From contig NZ_FODY01000020.1 in the NCBI RefSeq assembly GCF_900110485.1, forward strand, positions 23,427 to 87,426: a DNA stretch of 64,000 bases, read 5' to 3'. This document shows, piece after piece, positions 39,895 through 48,670 of this stretch. The notes beneath the pieces are model-generated. The model worked only from the letters and a program-made list of their open reading frames with translations. It searched no databases and was not told the origin of the DNA. A program made the position numbers and the translations under genes. Positions within the stretch are counted from its first letter, which is position 1. Each line of letters opens with the position of its first letter. The stretch comes from Propionispora vibrioides (GTDB lineage: Bacteria; Bacillota; Negativicutes; Propionisporales; Propionisporaceae).

Positions 39895-40649
39895 GGCCAG
39901 TGCTTACATTAACCCGGGGCCGGAAGGCAGCGCTTGCGTCTTTGCTGTTCCATGGCCTGGTGTTTGCTGTGTTTAGCTGGCTGTTTCCTCTGACGCAGGC
40001 AAAGGAAGCTGAACCGGAGCCTTATCTGGAATTGGAACTGGCTGAGGAAGGCGGCGGTGGCGGAGGTATGGCTCTGGGGTCTCTGGAGCAAATGGCCGAT
40101 AGCGATGAGTTTTCGCCGGACGAAGGCCGTGTCAGCGAAGCCTATCAAGCCGATTTATCTAACCCATCACCGCGAAGAGTGACGAGAGAGGTTCGTCCGA
40201 CGGACGGAGTGAGCGGCAGCCAGGGGGATTCCACCGGTTATACCAGTGGCAGTGGAACTGGTGGCGATAGCGGAACTGGCACAGGGGCCGGCCAGGGCAG
40301 TGGATCGGGCAGCGGTGCAGGCAGCAGCAGCGGTGCAGGTCAGGGCTCCGGTTCTGCCCCGCCGGGAGGGATTATTCCACCCAGCATCATTTTTTCACCC
40401 GAGCCGCCCTATCCAATGGCAGCTCGCGAGGAAGGACGGCAAGGCACAGTGAAGGTACGGATTCAAATTTTAACCGATGGTTTGCCGGGAACGGTAGAAG
40501 TGGCGGTTTCCAGCGGCTACACCGATTTAGATGCGGCGGCAGTGGCCGGGGTGAAAAGATGGCGCTTTACTCCAGCCAAGTATCGCAGCACCGGACAGGC
40601 GTTTGTGAGTTACTCAACGCGGGACGTCATATTTAATTTGCGCAAATAA
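39891..40649 (+). CDS. tonB: TonB energy-transducing protein
   Basis: A 252-residue TonB. One N-terminal helix (ALASLLFHGLVFAVFSWLF), a Gly/Ser/Thr-rich linker of about 75 residues in place of the usual Pro-rich spacer, and the C-terminal TonB domain (PPYPMAAREEGRQGTVKVRIQI, AVAGVKRWRFTPAKY). It would drive the BtuB-like receptor and the receptor half of the fusion protein. Overlaps exbD by four bases. Confidence 0.93.
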   Translation: MRPVLTLTRGRKAALASLLFHGLVFAVFSWLFPLTQAKEAEPEPYLELELAEEGGGGGGMALGSLEQMADSDEFSPDEGRVSEAYQADLSNPSPRRVTREVRPTDGVSGSQGDSTGYTSGSGTGGDSGTGTGAGQGSGSGSGAGSSSGAGQGSGSAPPGGIIPPSIIFSPEPPYPMAAREEGRQGTVKVRIQILTDGLPGTVEVAVSSGYTDLDAAAVAGVKRWRFTPAKYRSTGQAFVSYSTRDVIFNLRK

Positions 40650-40680
40650 AGTTACACCCGGATTCAGTTATATTCTGTGC

Positions 40681-40686
40681 TATAAT
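40681..40686 (+). promoter_or_regulatory. Candidate -10 box for the adenosyltransferase gene
   Basis: A TATAAT 38 bases ahead of the start codon; the -35 is weak, near TTCAGT upstream. It may let the gene be expressed apart from tonB. Confidence 0.45.
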
Positions 40687-40723
40687 GAAAAAGTAAGTGC
40701 TGAAAACAAGTTGAGGTAACAGT

Positions 40724-41260
40724 ATGAATATGAACAACAAGGGTTTGGTTATTGTGCATACAGGGAATGGCAAGGGCAAGACGACAGCCGCCTTAGGGAT
40801 GGCGCTGCGGGCCTGGGGACAGGGAATGCGGGTACTCATCCTGCAGTTCATTAAGGGCGGCTGGGAGTATGGCGAACTAAAGGCGGCGGAAAAGCTGGGT
40901 CCTAATCTGGTAATTCGGCAAATGGGCGAGGGCTTTGTCCGGGGCGCGTCGGAAAGCATGCTGGAAGAACATAAGCTGGCGGCGGCTGAAGCTTTGCAGG
41001 CGGCAGGCGAGGAATTGGCTTCCGGTCGATGGGATATGGTGATCTTGGACGAGATTAACTATGCCATCGGTATGGAGCTGATCAGCGAAGAAGAAGCTCT
41101 GCAACTGATTTCTCATAAACCGGACATGGTGCACGTAGTACTGACTGGACGCAATGCCCGGCCGAAAATTATCGAAACAGCCGATTTGGTTACCGAAATG
41201 AAAGAAATTAAGCATCCTTACAAGGCGGGCATCAGGGCGCAAAAAGGGGTGGAGTTTTAG
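40724..41260 (+). CDS. cobO: Corrinoid adenosyltransferase, CobA/BtuR type
   Basis: A 178-residue ATP:cob(I)alamin adenosyltransferase. The P-loop GNGKGKTTAALGMALRAWGQG, FIKGGWEYGE, WDMVILDEINYAI and VLTGRNARPKIIETADLVTEM are all characteristic of the family. It attaches the upper adenosyl ligand to imported or newly made corrinoids in the cytoplasm. Confidence 0.95.
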   Translation: MNMNNKGLVIVHTGNGKGKTTAALGMALRAWGQGMRVLILQFIKGGWEYGELKAAEKLGPNLVIRQMGEGFVRGASESMLEEHKLAAAEALQAAGEELASGRWDMVILDEINYAIGMELISEEEALQLISHKPDMVHVVLTGRNARPKIIETADLVTEMKEIKHPYKAGIRAQKGVEF

Positions 41261-41269
41261 CCGGTTCGA

Positions 41270-41299
41270 TTGACCTATTCCCAAGAAATATGTTACTAT
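41270..41299 (+). promoter_or_regulatory. Promoter of riboswitch 8
   Basis: TTGACC 41270-41275, an 18-base spacer and TACTAT 41294-41299, 30 bases ahead of the aptamer. Confidence 0.6.
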
Positions 41300-41327
41300 A
41301 AAGTTGCTTGCAACTACATACCGATGA

Positions 41328-41535
41328 AACAGGTGCCCGTGCGGCTTAATAGGGAAGTCCGGTTTTATTCCGGCGCGGTCCCGCCACTGTAATGGGGAGC
41401 AACCTCAAAATATGCCACTGGAACGAGAGTTCTGGGAAGGTTTGAGGGAGCGATGAACCAGAGCCAGGAGAACTGCCTGTTTGACAGTCACCGTTTTTAC
41501 CTACGAGCGATGGGGAAGGGGATTATACACGAGAT
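41328..41535 (+). promoter_or_regulatory. Cobalamin riboswitch 8
   Basis: CAGGTGCCCGTGCGGCTTAATAGGG, GCGGTCCCGCCACTGTAAT and AGCCAGGAGAACTGCC are present. It precedes cbiL, a standard target. Confidence 0.95.
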
Positions 41536-41551
41536 GTGCGTGTTCCCGGCT

Positions 41552-41580
41552 GATTTTAGGCCGGTTTTTATTTTTTAACA
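41552..41580 (+). terminator. Intrinsic terminator of riboswitch 8
   Basis: CCGGC pairs with GCCGG across TGATTTTAG, followed by TTTTTATTTTTT. Confidence 0.8.
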
Positions 41581-41599
41581 AAGAAAGCAGGAGATAGGC

Positions 41600-42298
41600 A
41601 TGGCAGGTATATTTTATGGTATTGGCGTGGGCCCGGGAGATCCTGAACTACTAACTTTAAAGGCAGTTTCTGTCATCCGGGAGGCAGATGTCATTATTGC
41701 GCCGAAGACGGAAAAAAAAGAGGACAGTGTGGCCCTTTCCATCGCCGCCCCGTATGTAAAAGAGAATGTGCAAATTGTAAAACTGGTATTTCCGATGGTA
41801 TCGGACAGTGATACCCTGTCTGAAGCGTGGGAGTACAACAAAAATGTGATTGTCGATTTGTTGAAAGCCGGAAAAAAAGTGATTTTTCTTACCTTGGGTG
41901 ATCCGATGTTTTATAGTACTTATATTTATGTGTTCCGCTTGCTGGAGAATTGTGGCTATCCGATTGAGACTATACCCGGCGTGCCGGCCTTTTGCGCTAT
42001 CGGTAGCAAACTGGGTTATCCGCTGGTGGAAGGCAATGATATCTTAAGCATTATTCCGGCAACGGCTTCGCCGGAGAAGGTGGACAAGGCTTTGTCCATA
42101 ACGGATAATGTGGTGCTTATGAAAGTATATAAGAATGTAAACGACATAGTTGATAAACTGCACAAATATAATTTATCCGGCCAGGCGGTGATGATCAGCC
42201 GCTGTGGTTTGCCGGAGGAAGAGGTTGTTTGTGATCTGGACAGCCTGAAGGGCAGAAAGATAAACTATCTGTCCACCATCCTGTCGCGCCGGGGGTAA
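41600..42298 (+). CDS. cbiL: Precorrin-2/cobalt-factor II C20-methyltransferase
   Basis: A 232-residue SAM-dependent tetrapyrrole methyltransferase: YGIGVGPGDPELLTLKAV (SAM site), FLTLGDPMFYSTY and IPGVPAFCAIGSKLG match CbiL/CobI. It methylates C20 of the corrin precursor in the anaerobic pathway. It is the only corrin-ring synthesis gene seen here; the rest must lie elsewhere if the pathway is complete. AGGAGATAGGC precedes the ATG. Confidence 0.93.
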   Translation: MAGIFYGIGVGPGDPELLTLKAVSVIREADVIIAPKTEKKEDSVALSIAAPYVKENVQIVKLVFPMVSDSDTLSEAWEYNKNVIVDLLKAGKKVIFLTLGDPMFYSTYIYVFRLLENCGYPIETIPGVPAFCAIGSKLGYPLVEGNDILSIIPATASPEKVDKALSITDNVVLMKVYKNVNDIVDKLHKYNLSGQAVMISRCGLPEEEVVCDLDSLKGRKINYLSTILSRRG

Positions 42299-42328
42299 GC
42301 GGCCCCAACAATAAGAGAGGTGTTTACA

Positions 42329-43300
42329 TTGAAAACGAGAATGTCTGTTTGGCGGATGTTTATAGTATTTATTCTGTTGGCAGTAATGCTGGCCGGCTGT
42401 GGCAAAGCGCCGGCGGCTAGTCAGGACAGTTCCGGCGGTAAAGCTTTTCTGACCATCAAGGACGATAGCGGCCGGGACGTAGTGCTGGAGCATAAACCGG
42501 AAAAAATTGTGGTGCTGTCACCTTCTTTTCTTGATGTATTGTATGCCGTAGGCGGCAAGGCTGTGGGACGGCCCAGTTCCAAGAATGGGGACATTCCGGC
42601 CGCTGCCCAGCAGGTAACCGAAGTAGGTTATGTCTATAATATCAACATGGAACAGGTTGCGGCTTTGCAGCCCGATTTGGTCATTGCTTATCAGGGCATT
42701 CACGAAAAACTTATTCCCCTGTTGGAAAGCAATCATATTCCTTATATCATGGTAAGATTGAAAACCTATCAGGATATTCTGGACAAGCTGAAATTATTCG
42801 GCGCTATTGCCGGAACGCCGCAAAAGGGCGAAGAAGTGGCCGCTCAAATGGATGGGCGGGTACAAAAGCTGCTGAGCAGCCTGCCCAAGCAGCCGGTTAA
42901 GGTGGCTATTTTGCATACCACCGCCAAATCGGTTACGGTGGAACTGGAAAATAGTATTGCCGGTAACGTGGCTAAGGAACTCAAACTAACCAATATTGCA
43001 GCCGGAACGATGGCGGGAGCCGACCCCGATTCTGCTCCGTTTAGTCTGGAAAAGTTGGTGGAAGCCAATCCTGATATGATCATGGTGACCACCATGGGTC
43101 AAACGGCAGAAATTGAAAAAAGAATGCGCGCCGATGTAGAGAGCAATCCGGCTTGGGCAGGCCTGACAGCGGTTAAACAACATAAAGTGTATTATTTACC
43201 CCAGGAACTATTCCTGTTGCATCCGGGCCTTAAATATCCGGAAGCCATTGAGTATATGGCAAAACTTGCTTATCCAGGGGCGGTACAGAATGGGCAGTAG
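42329..43300 (+). CDS. Second BtuF-type substrate-binding lipoprotein
   Basis: A 323-residue binding protein with a lipoprotein signal (AVMLAGC lipobox), then EKIVVLSPSFLDVLYAVGG, AALQPDLVIAYQG and NPDMIMVTTMG. TTG 42329 is preferred over the GTG nine bases upstream, which lies inside the GAGAGG ribosome site. Follows cbiL closely and heads a second FCD-type importer; ligand could be a corrinoid, cobalt or a siderophore complex. Confidence 0.88.
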   Translation: MKTRMSVWRMFIVFILLAVMLAGCGKAPAASQDSSGGKAFLTIKDDSGRDVVLEHKPEKIVVLSPSFLDVLYAVGGKAVGRPSSKNGDIPAAAQQVTEVGYVYNINMEQVAALQPDLVIAYQGIHEKLIPLLESNHIPYIMVRLKTYQDILDKLKLFGAIAGTPQKGEEVAAQMDGRVQKLLSSLPKQPVKVAILHTTAKSVTVELENSIAGNVAKELKLTNIAAGTMAGADPDSAPFSLEKLVEANPDMIMVTTMGQTAEIEKRMRADVESNPAWAGLTAVKQHKVYYLPQELFLLHPGLKYPEAIEYMAKLAYPGAVQNGQ

Positions 43301-44318
43301 AGAAGCCATTTCTCTAGATAAAGACGAGCGATTTAACAGGTCCAGGCAAGCCAAGCGTTTTTTTCTGCTTGGCTTGTTGGTCGTTATTGCCCTTGGCGGG
43401 GCTTTGCTCAGCATTGTGAAGGGGGCCGTATACATCAGCCCGGCGGAGGTATGGCGTACGCTTGTCAATCAGGGCACGGACGCTTACAGTCAGGTTATTT
43501 GGAATATCCGGCTGCCCCGCACCATTGTGGGAGCTTTGGTAGGTTGCAATCTGGCGGTGGCAGGGGCAATTTTGCAGGCCGTCATGCGCAATCCGCTGGC
43601 TGATCCTCATATTATCGGGATTTCCGCCGGTGCCGGGCTGGCCGGAGTGGCCGTGATGATTCTCTATCCCGAACTGGAAGCGCTGATTACGCCGGGCGCC
43701 TTTATCGGGGCCATGCTGGCTGCCGCCGCCATCTACAGTCTGGCCTGGAAGGGCGGTATCCGGCCGGTGCGGATGATTTTAGCCGGGGTGGCGGTATCCG
43801 CCTTTTTAGGGTCCGGTATTTCCGCCTTGATGATTTTCTACAGTGACCGGGTACATGGGGCGCTTATGTGGATGGTAGGCGGCTTATCAGCCCGCAGTTG
43901 GCCCCATGTGGCCGTTATCTGGCCTTATACGGTGTTAGGCGGTTTGTTGGCCTATCTGGGGGCTGCACGGCTGAATCTGCTGCAGTTGGGCGACGATACG
44001 GCCCGTGGTTTGGGGCTGGATGTGGAAATGACCCGCACTGTCATGACGGCGGTAGCCGCTCTGCTGGCTGCCAGCGCCGTCAGTGTGGCCGGCTTGCTCG
44101 GCTTTGTCGGCCTCATCGTACCGCATGCGGCCAGGCTGCTGATCGGCTCGGATTACCGCTTTTTACTGCCCGCATCGGCTTTATTGGGTATGGGGGTGGT
44201 TATGCTGAGCGATACCCTGGCCCGGATCATGCTGGCGCCGGTTGAACTTCCGGTGGGCATTATCATGGCTTTCGCCGGCGCTCCCTTTTTTCTTTACCTG
44301 TTAAGGAGGGAAATGTAG
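43290..44318 (+). CDS. Second FecCD/BtuC-type permease
   Basis: A 342-residue permease with RLPRTIVGALVGCNLAVAGAILQ, NPLADPHIIGISAGAGLAG and GLLGFVGLIVPHAARLLIG. Its ATG overlaps the end of the binding-protein gene by 11 bases and the ATPase gene begins at the next base after its stop, so the set is one operon. Confidence 0.92.
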   Translation: MGSREAISLDKDERFNRSRQAKRFFLLGLLVVIALGGALLSIVKGAVYISPAEVWRTLVNQGTDAYSQVIWNIRLPRTIVGALVGCNLAVAGAILQAVMRNPLADPHIIGISAGAGLAGVAVMILYPELEALITPGAFIGAMLAAAAIYSLAWKGGIRPVRMILAGVAVSAFLGSGISALMIFYSDRVHGALMWMVGGLSARSWPHVAVIWPYTVLGGLLAYLGAARLNLLQLGDDTARGLGLDVEMTRTVMTAVAALLAASAVSVAGLLGFVGLIVPHAARLLIGSDYRFLLPASALLGMGVVMLSDTLARIMLAPVELPVGIIMAFAGAPFFLYLLRREM

Positions 44319-45140
44319 ATGGGCATATTGGCCGCCGATGCCGTCACAGTGCGGCTTGGTGCGAAAGATATATTAAAACAGGTCAGTGTCACGCTGCCGG
44401 CCGGTAAGGTGACCGCTATCATCGGACCTAACGGTTCTGGCAAAAGCACGCTGCTCAAGGCATTTTCCAAGAATCTGCCCCTGACTCAGGGGGCAATATA
44501 TTTTAAAGGCAGGGATATTGCCGCCCTGTCCCATGGCGAGCTGGCCCGCAGTCTGGCCATATTGCCGCAGTCACCCCAGTCACCGCCGGATATTACTGTC
44601 CGGGATCTGGTGGAGCATGGCCGTTTTCCGCATCGGCGCTGGTGGCAGGGCGGCTCGGCTGAGGACAGGTCGGTTGTGGAGCAGTCGCTGGCGGAAACAG
44701 GGATGATGATGTTTGCCGACCGGCTGCTTAGTACCTTGTCCGGCGGTGAGCGCCAGCGCGCCTGGATTGCCATGGCCCTGGCCCAGCGACCGGAGGTGCT
44801 GCTCCTGGATGAGCCGACCACTTACCTGGATATTTGCCATCAGATTGAGGTGCTGGAACTGGTGGCGGGCTTGAATCAAAATATTGATATGACGGTTGTT
44901 ATGGTCCTGCACGATATCAACCAGGCTGTACGGTACGCCGACTTTGCCGTTGTGCTGCAAGAAGGACAGATTGTGAGCGCCGGGCCGGCGGCAGCAACGG
45001 TCACGGCCGGCGTGCTGCGGGAAGTGTTCCAGGTGGAAGCCGAAGTTCTGCAGGACACCGGGCGGCGCCCCTTATTTGTTATGCAGGGCGTGTCAAAACA
45101 GAAAGAGGCTGGGGAAAGTAAGGTGGACACAACTACATGA
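44319..45140 (+). CDS. Second BtuD/FhuC-type ABC ATPase
   Basis: A 273-residue ATPase with GPNGSGKSTLLKAF, LSGGERQRAWIAMAL and VLLLDEPTTYLDICHQ. Usual length, unlike the extended paralog at 36140. AGGAGGG precedes the ATG. Overlaps the next ATPase gene by four bases. Confidence 0.93.
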   Translation: MGILAADAVTVRLGAKDILKQVSVTLPAGKVTAIIGPNGSGKSTLLKAFSKNLPLTQGAIYFKGRDIAALSHGELARSLAILPQSPQSPPDITVRDLVEHGRFPHRRWWQGGSAEDRSVVEQSLAETGMMMFADRLLSTLSGGERQRAWIAMALAQRPEVLLLDEPTTYLDICHQIEVLELVAGLNQNIDMTVVMVLHDINQAVRYADFAVVLQEGQIVSAGPAAATVTAGVLREVFQVEAEVLQDTGRRPLFVMQGVSKQKEAGESKVDTTT

Positions 45141-45976
45141 TAGAACTGAAAGAACTGGTCAAGCGGTTCGGCGACCGGACGGTCATCGACCGCCTGACCA
45201 TTACCATTCAAAGAGGAGAGACTTTTGGTCTCTTAGGCCCCAACGGTGCGGGAAAGACGACGACCATCCGCATTTTAACCATGCTGACCAAGGCTACCGC
45301 CGGAAGCGTACGGATTGCCGGCTTTACCCTGCCGGAGGATGAACAAAAAATAAAGTCGCTGATCGGTGTGGTACCACAGTTTTTCAATTTGGACAACGAG
45401 CTTACGGCCGAGGAAAATCTTGAACTGCACGGCAGATTACACCATATGGACAAGGCTGAACGTCGGCAAAGGATTACAAGCCTGCTGGAATATGTGGAGC
45501 TGGACGATCGGGCCAAGGATCCGGTCGGTAAATTTTCCGGCGGGATGAAGCGGCGTCTGATGATCGCCCGGGCCTTGCTGCACCGGCCGCAGGTACTGTT
45601 TTTGGATGAACCGACAGTAGGTCTGGACCCGCAGGTAAGGCGCCGGTTATGGGATTTAATCCGTCGGATGAACGAAGAGGGAATTACCGTGCTGCTGACC
45701 ACCCATTATATTGAGGAGGCCGAGCATTTATGCAGCCGGGTAGCTATTGTCGATAAAGGTAAGCTCATTGCTCTGGATAGTCCCAAAGAACTGTGCCACC
45801 GGGTTGGGCAGTTTGTTGTGGAATGGACGGAAGCCGATGCGCTGCGAACACAGTTTTTTGCCAGTCGTGAAGCGGCGGCCCAGTTCGTCGGGAACTTGTC
45901 CTGTGTGGCGGCCATCCGGCATTCTAATCTGGAGGATGTGTTCGTTGAGCTGACCGGAAGGAAGGTGACCGGCTGA
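45137..45976 (+). CDS. ABC-2 exporter ATPase, DrrA/CcmA-like
   Basis: A 279-residue ATPase with GPNGAGKTTTIRILTML, FSGGMKRRLMIARALLHRP and LFLDEPTVGLDPQVRR, typical of the ABC-2 export family. Overlaps the importer ATPase upstream and pairs with the membrane gene that starts at its last base. Substrate unknown; linkage to a corrinoid operon is suggestive only. Confidence 0.9.
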   Translation: MIELKELVKRFGDRTVIDRLTITIQRGETFGLLGPNGAGKTTTIRILTMLTKATAGSVRIAGFTLPEDEQKIKSLIGVVPQFFNLDNELTAEENLELHGRLHHMDKAERRQRITSLLEYVELDDRAKDPVGKFSGGMKRRLMIARALLHRPQVLFLDEPTVGLDPQVRRRLWDLIRRMNEEGITVLLTTHYIEEAEHLCSRVAIVDKGKLIALDSPKELCHRVGQFVVEWTEADALRTQFFASREAAAQFVGNLSCVAAIRHSNLEDVFVELTGRKVTG

Positions 45977-46716
45977 TGTTTGTCGATATTTGGACGGTAT
46001 TTTGGCGTGACTGGATTGTATTGCGGCGGCGTCTGGGCCGTTACATTTTTGCCCGGATGATATCGCCCATGCTGTATTTAGTTGCCTTCGGCTGGGGAGT
46101 AGGGCGTAATATTCCGGTTGGGCAAACCAATTATCTTGATTATATCGTACCGGGCATTATTGCCTTAAACTCTATGACGATCAGTTTCAATGCGGTCGGT
46201 TCGCCACTCAATATGAGCCGGCTGTATCATAAGACGCTGGAAGAATATCTGATTGCGCCGATCGGAGCAGCTTCGTTTGTAACGGGGAAAATCCTGTCCG
46301 GCGTGTTGCGTGGCCTGATCTCCTCGCTGGTGATTATTCTTTTGTCGTATGTATTTGGGGCTAAGTTTGCCATAAGCGGTTGGTTCCTTTTTGTGCTGGT
46401 ATTGAACTGTGCGCTGTTTGCCGCGCTCGGTTTCGTGGCGGCCATGTTGCTTAATTCTCATGAGGATATGAGCAACTTCGGAACCTATGTGCTGTTGCCC
46501 ATGTCGTTTCTCTGTGCTACCTTTTTTTCGACCGCTCATTTCCCGGACTGGATTCGCTGGCTGATTGAGCTGTTGCCGCTGACTCACACCAGCCAGGCTT
46601 TGCGCGGTATTGCCGGTGGACATGCTATTGCCTGGGAATCGCTGTTGGTATTGATCTTCTATTTTCTGTTGTTTTTTGGGGTTAGTGTGTGGCAGATCAG
46701 GAAATTCAGAGAATAG
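45976..46716 (+). CDS. ABC-2 type exporter permease
   Basis: A 246-residue membrane protein with about six helices, YIVPGIIALNSMTISFNAVG and the C-terminal LLPLTHTSQALRGIAGG segment that marks the ABC-2 family. Partner of the ATPase upstream. Last gene of the run that began with cbiL. Confidence 0.9.
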   Translation: MFVDIWTVFWRDWIVLRRRLGRYIFARMISPMLYLVAFGWGVGRNIPVGQTNYLDYIVPGIIALNSMTISFNAVGSPLNMSRLYHKTLEEYLIAPIGAASFVTGKILSGVLRGLISSLVIILLSYVFGAKFAISGWFLFVLVLNCALFAALGFVAAMLLNSHEDMSNFGTYVLLPMSFLCATFFSTAHFPDWIRWLIELLPLTHTSQALRGIAGGHAIAWESLLVLIFYFLLFFGVSVWQIRKFRE

Positions 46717-46850
46717 ATTATGCAGATAAAAATTATGGGGACTTTTTCGTAAGGCAAGGCCGCAGCTCCCGACGAACACAGGTAAGCCGGCAGCAATGAG
46801 GACTTGTGGAAAAGTATCCTTCGTTTGGATAATTTGCAGGTACGTTCTAA
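46715..46850 (+). repeat. Family B repeat (B4, degenerate)
   Basis: GGGGACTTTTTCGTAAGGCAAGG...ACACAGGTAAGCCGGCAGCAATGAGGACTTG matches the B interior; ends are eroded. Confidence 0.6.
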
Positions 46851-46863
46851 TGTTTGTCTACTA

Positions 46864-46921
46864 ATATGAAAGGCCGAAGGTCTGTTTACCGTCCGGTAAG
46901 CAGGTCTTCGGCCTTTCATAT
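46864..46921. terminator. Long hairpin, probable terminator
   Basis: ATATGAAAGGCCGAAG pairs with CTTCGGCCTTTCATAT, with an inner GCTTACC/GGTAAGC-type pairing. It follows the exporter genes; the T content after the stem is modest. Confidence 0.65.
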
Positions 46922-46981
46922 TTCAGTGATTTCAGAACCTTGCCGGAAATTTTGCACGTCTGGCAGTTTGCCAGAAAGGAA

Positions 46982-47031
46982 TTGACAAGATCGACCATTT
47001 ATGCTATTATTGATAACGGTTATCATTATCA
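46982..47031 (+). promoter_or_regulatory. Promoter with overlapping Fur-type box
   Basis: TTGACA 46982-46987, a 17-base spacer, TATTAT 47005-47010, then directly TGATAACGGTTATCA (47011-47025), a perfect 7-1-7 palindrome of the Fur/Zur type, continuing TTATCA. A repressor bound there would block the start site. It drives the S4 paralog gene. Confidence 0.8.
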
Positions 47032-47068
47032 AATTTGTTATCAACTAACGATATGCATAATGCTAGTG

Positions 47069-47238
47069 CTAGGTAACCGCTGATTAAATGAATCGGTCAG
47101 GCTGGTGAGAGATTTTTTCGTCTGGCAAAGAAGCAAAACCGCGGGAATAGCGGCCCCTATTGCAAGGTTTAGCTGACGCAGCCAGGCGGAAAAAGCTCCG
47201 TCGGAACGCGCCGTGTGAATTAATCAGTGGTTACCTAG
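47069..47238 (+). repeat. Family A repeat (A4), intact copy
   Basis: Inverted ends CTAGGTAACCGCTGATTAA and TTAATCAGTGGTTACCTAG enclose about 130 bases with GAGAGATTTTTTCGTCTGGCAAAG, GGAATAGCGGCCCCTATT and GCCAGGCGGAAAAAG. It lies in the leader between the Fur-boxed promoter and the S4 gene. Confidence 0.85.
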
Positions 47239-47277
47239 GGCATAGGCAAGAAATCATAAGGAGTGAGAAAAAAGGCA

Positions 47278-47871
47278 ATGGCCACAAGAAGAGAACCGCG
47301 ATTTAAACTATGCCGCAAACTGGGTGTCAATATTTACGGTCATCCCAAAGCACTAAGCCGGTTGACAAAGGATGGAGCAAGAAGCCGGAAAAAGACTTCG
47401 GAATATGGATTGCAGTTATTGGAAAAACAAAAGTTAAAGGCTTATTATGGTTTGCTGGAAAAACAGTTTTCCCGCTATGTGGAAAAAGCGAAAAAGGGAA
47501 AAGACATTACCGGTGTCGCTTTGCTGCGGCTCTTGGAGACCAGATTGGATAATCTGGTGTACCGGATCGGCTTTGCCAATTCGATACGGCAAGCCCGGCA
47601 AATGGTTACCCATGGACATATTACACTGAACGGCAGCAAGGTTAATATTCCGTCCTGCCATGTTAAGATCGGTGACTGCATTGCCTTACGGGAAAAGTCA
47701 CGGGAAAATGAGATGTTTACCGGCAATTTTCTGGAACTGAAATCTTTTGACGTTCCTTATATCCAAAAGGACTTTACTGCATTTAGCGGAACGTTGACCC
47801 GCCTGCCTGAACGGGAAGAAATTCCTATCGAAGTCAATGAAATCCTGGTCGTTGAGTTTTACTCGAAATAA
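47278..47871 (+). CDS. rpsD: Ribosomal protein S4 paralog without zinc ligands
   Basis: A 197-residue S4 protein: [13 protein letters not shown] at the start, then [24 protein letters not shown] and an S4 RNA-binding domain ([31 protein letters not shown]). The N-terminal zinc-ribbon cysteines of the standard form are missing; only one Cys is present in that region. Such C-minus paralogs replace the zinc form under metal limitation. The Fur-type box upstream fits that idea. ATG 47278 lies 13 bases past AAGGAG; a GTG at 47263 overlaps the ribosome site. Confidence 0.9.
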   Translation: MATRREPRFKLCRKLGVNIYGHPKALSRLTKDGARSRKKTSEYGLQLLEKQKLKAYYGLLEKQFSRYVEKAKKGKDITGVALLRLLETRLDNLVYRIGFANSIRQARQMVTHGHITLNGSKVNIPSCHVKIGDCIALREKSRENEMFTGNFLELKSFDVPYIQKDFTAFSGTLTRLPEREEIPIEVNEILVVEFYSK

Positions 47872-47910
47872 GCCGGGAATCCCCCGCTTGTTTTCAAAGG
47901 AGGTTGACTT

Positions 47911-48561
47911 ATGTGCAAATATGACAGTCATCACTTTTGGGAAGGAGCTCTGGCTCAAAAGAGAGATCTTTGGCAGAGTAATGTCGGTAGCTTGGACTCA
48001 GCCGATGCGGCTGTTTTTATTAACACAACCATCCTTGACTATGGGAGAAACCGGCTGGACAATAACTGGGCCTGTTATTCCGATGTAAAGTCGTTGCTCG
48101 GTTTTGTTCAGTATGTCTATCTGCCGCTGGCTTTTTATTATGTGATGCATCAGAATGAGGAAGAACTGCTGATTCCCATGTGTTCAACGCAGGAACTGGT
48201 GGAGCAGATTCGCCAGTCCGGTTCGGCTCATGCGGCGGTAATGGAAAGAACGCTGGATACCCTAAGCCTGTTGTGGGAGTTGGATGATGAAAGCTGCCTG
48301 ACTGAACTGCGGCGGTTTTGCATTGGCCATAATGAGTATTGGGAGCAAACTGGCGTAATTCTGCATATCGGCATTTATGCCGATACTTATGAAATTGCCC
48401 GGGATATTATGGCGATCAGCGAATTTCCGGAAGTGGTGGAAGAGGACATTGGACTAACCGGTGAGCAATTGCTGACCATGTGCCGCCACTTTTACGAAGA
48501 TGCTCTAATGCGCCGTAATTTTGTGAAAATATTAAACAACCGGATTGGCTGCCTTATCTAA
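47911..48561 (+). CDS. Unknown 216-residue protein
   Basis: No family recognised. Opens MCKYDSHHFWEGALAQKRDLWQ and is acidic and probably helical and soluble, with several Cys and His residues (CSTQELVEQI, CLTELRRFCIGHNEYWE, MCRHFYEDALMRRNF). AAAGGAGG precedes the ATG. It lies 39 bases after the S4 paralog, probably in the same metal-responsive transcript. Confidence 0.7.
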   Translation: MCKYDSHHFWEGALAQKRDLWQSNVGSLDSADAAVFINTTILDYGRNRLDNNWACYSDVKSLLGFVQYVYLPLAFYYVMHQNEEELLIPMCSTQELVEQIRQSGSAHAAVMERTLDTLSLLWELDDESCLTELRRFCIGHNEYWEQTGVILHIGIYADTYEIARDIMAISEFPEVVEEDIGLTGEQLLTMCRHFYEDALMRRNFVKILNNRIGCLI

Positions 48562-48617
48562 AAAAATAGGTACTGTTTGTCTGGTTGTGTCAGGCGGGAA
48601 GGTCTTGCTTTTTATAG

Positions 48618-48632
48618 TGATAATGATTATCG
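48618..48632 (+). promoter_or_regulatory. Fur-type box ahead of the STAS/flavodoxin genes
   Basis: TGATAATGATTATCG matches the 7-1-7 Fur consensus TGATAATNATTATCA at 14 of 15 positions. About 38 bases ahead of the next start codon. Confidence 0.8.
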
Positions 48633-48670
48633 TTATAAAAACTGTTCAATAATGGTCAGGAGGGAAGCGG

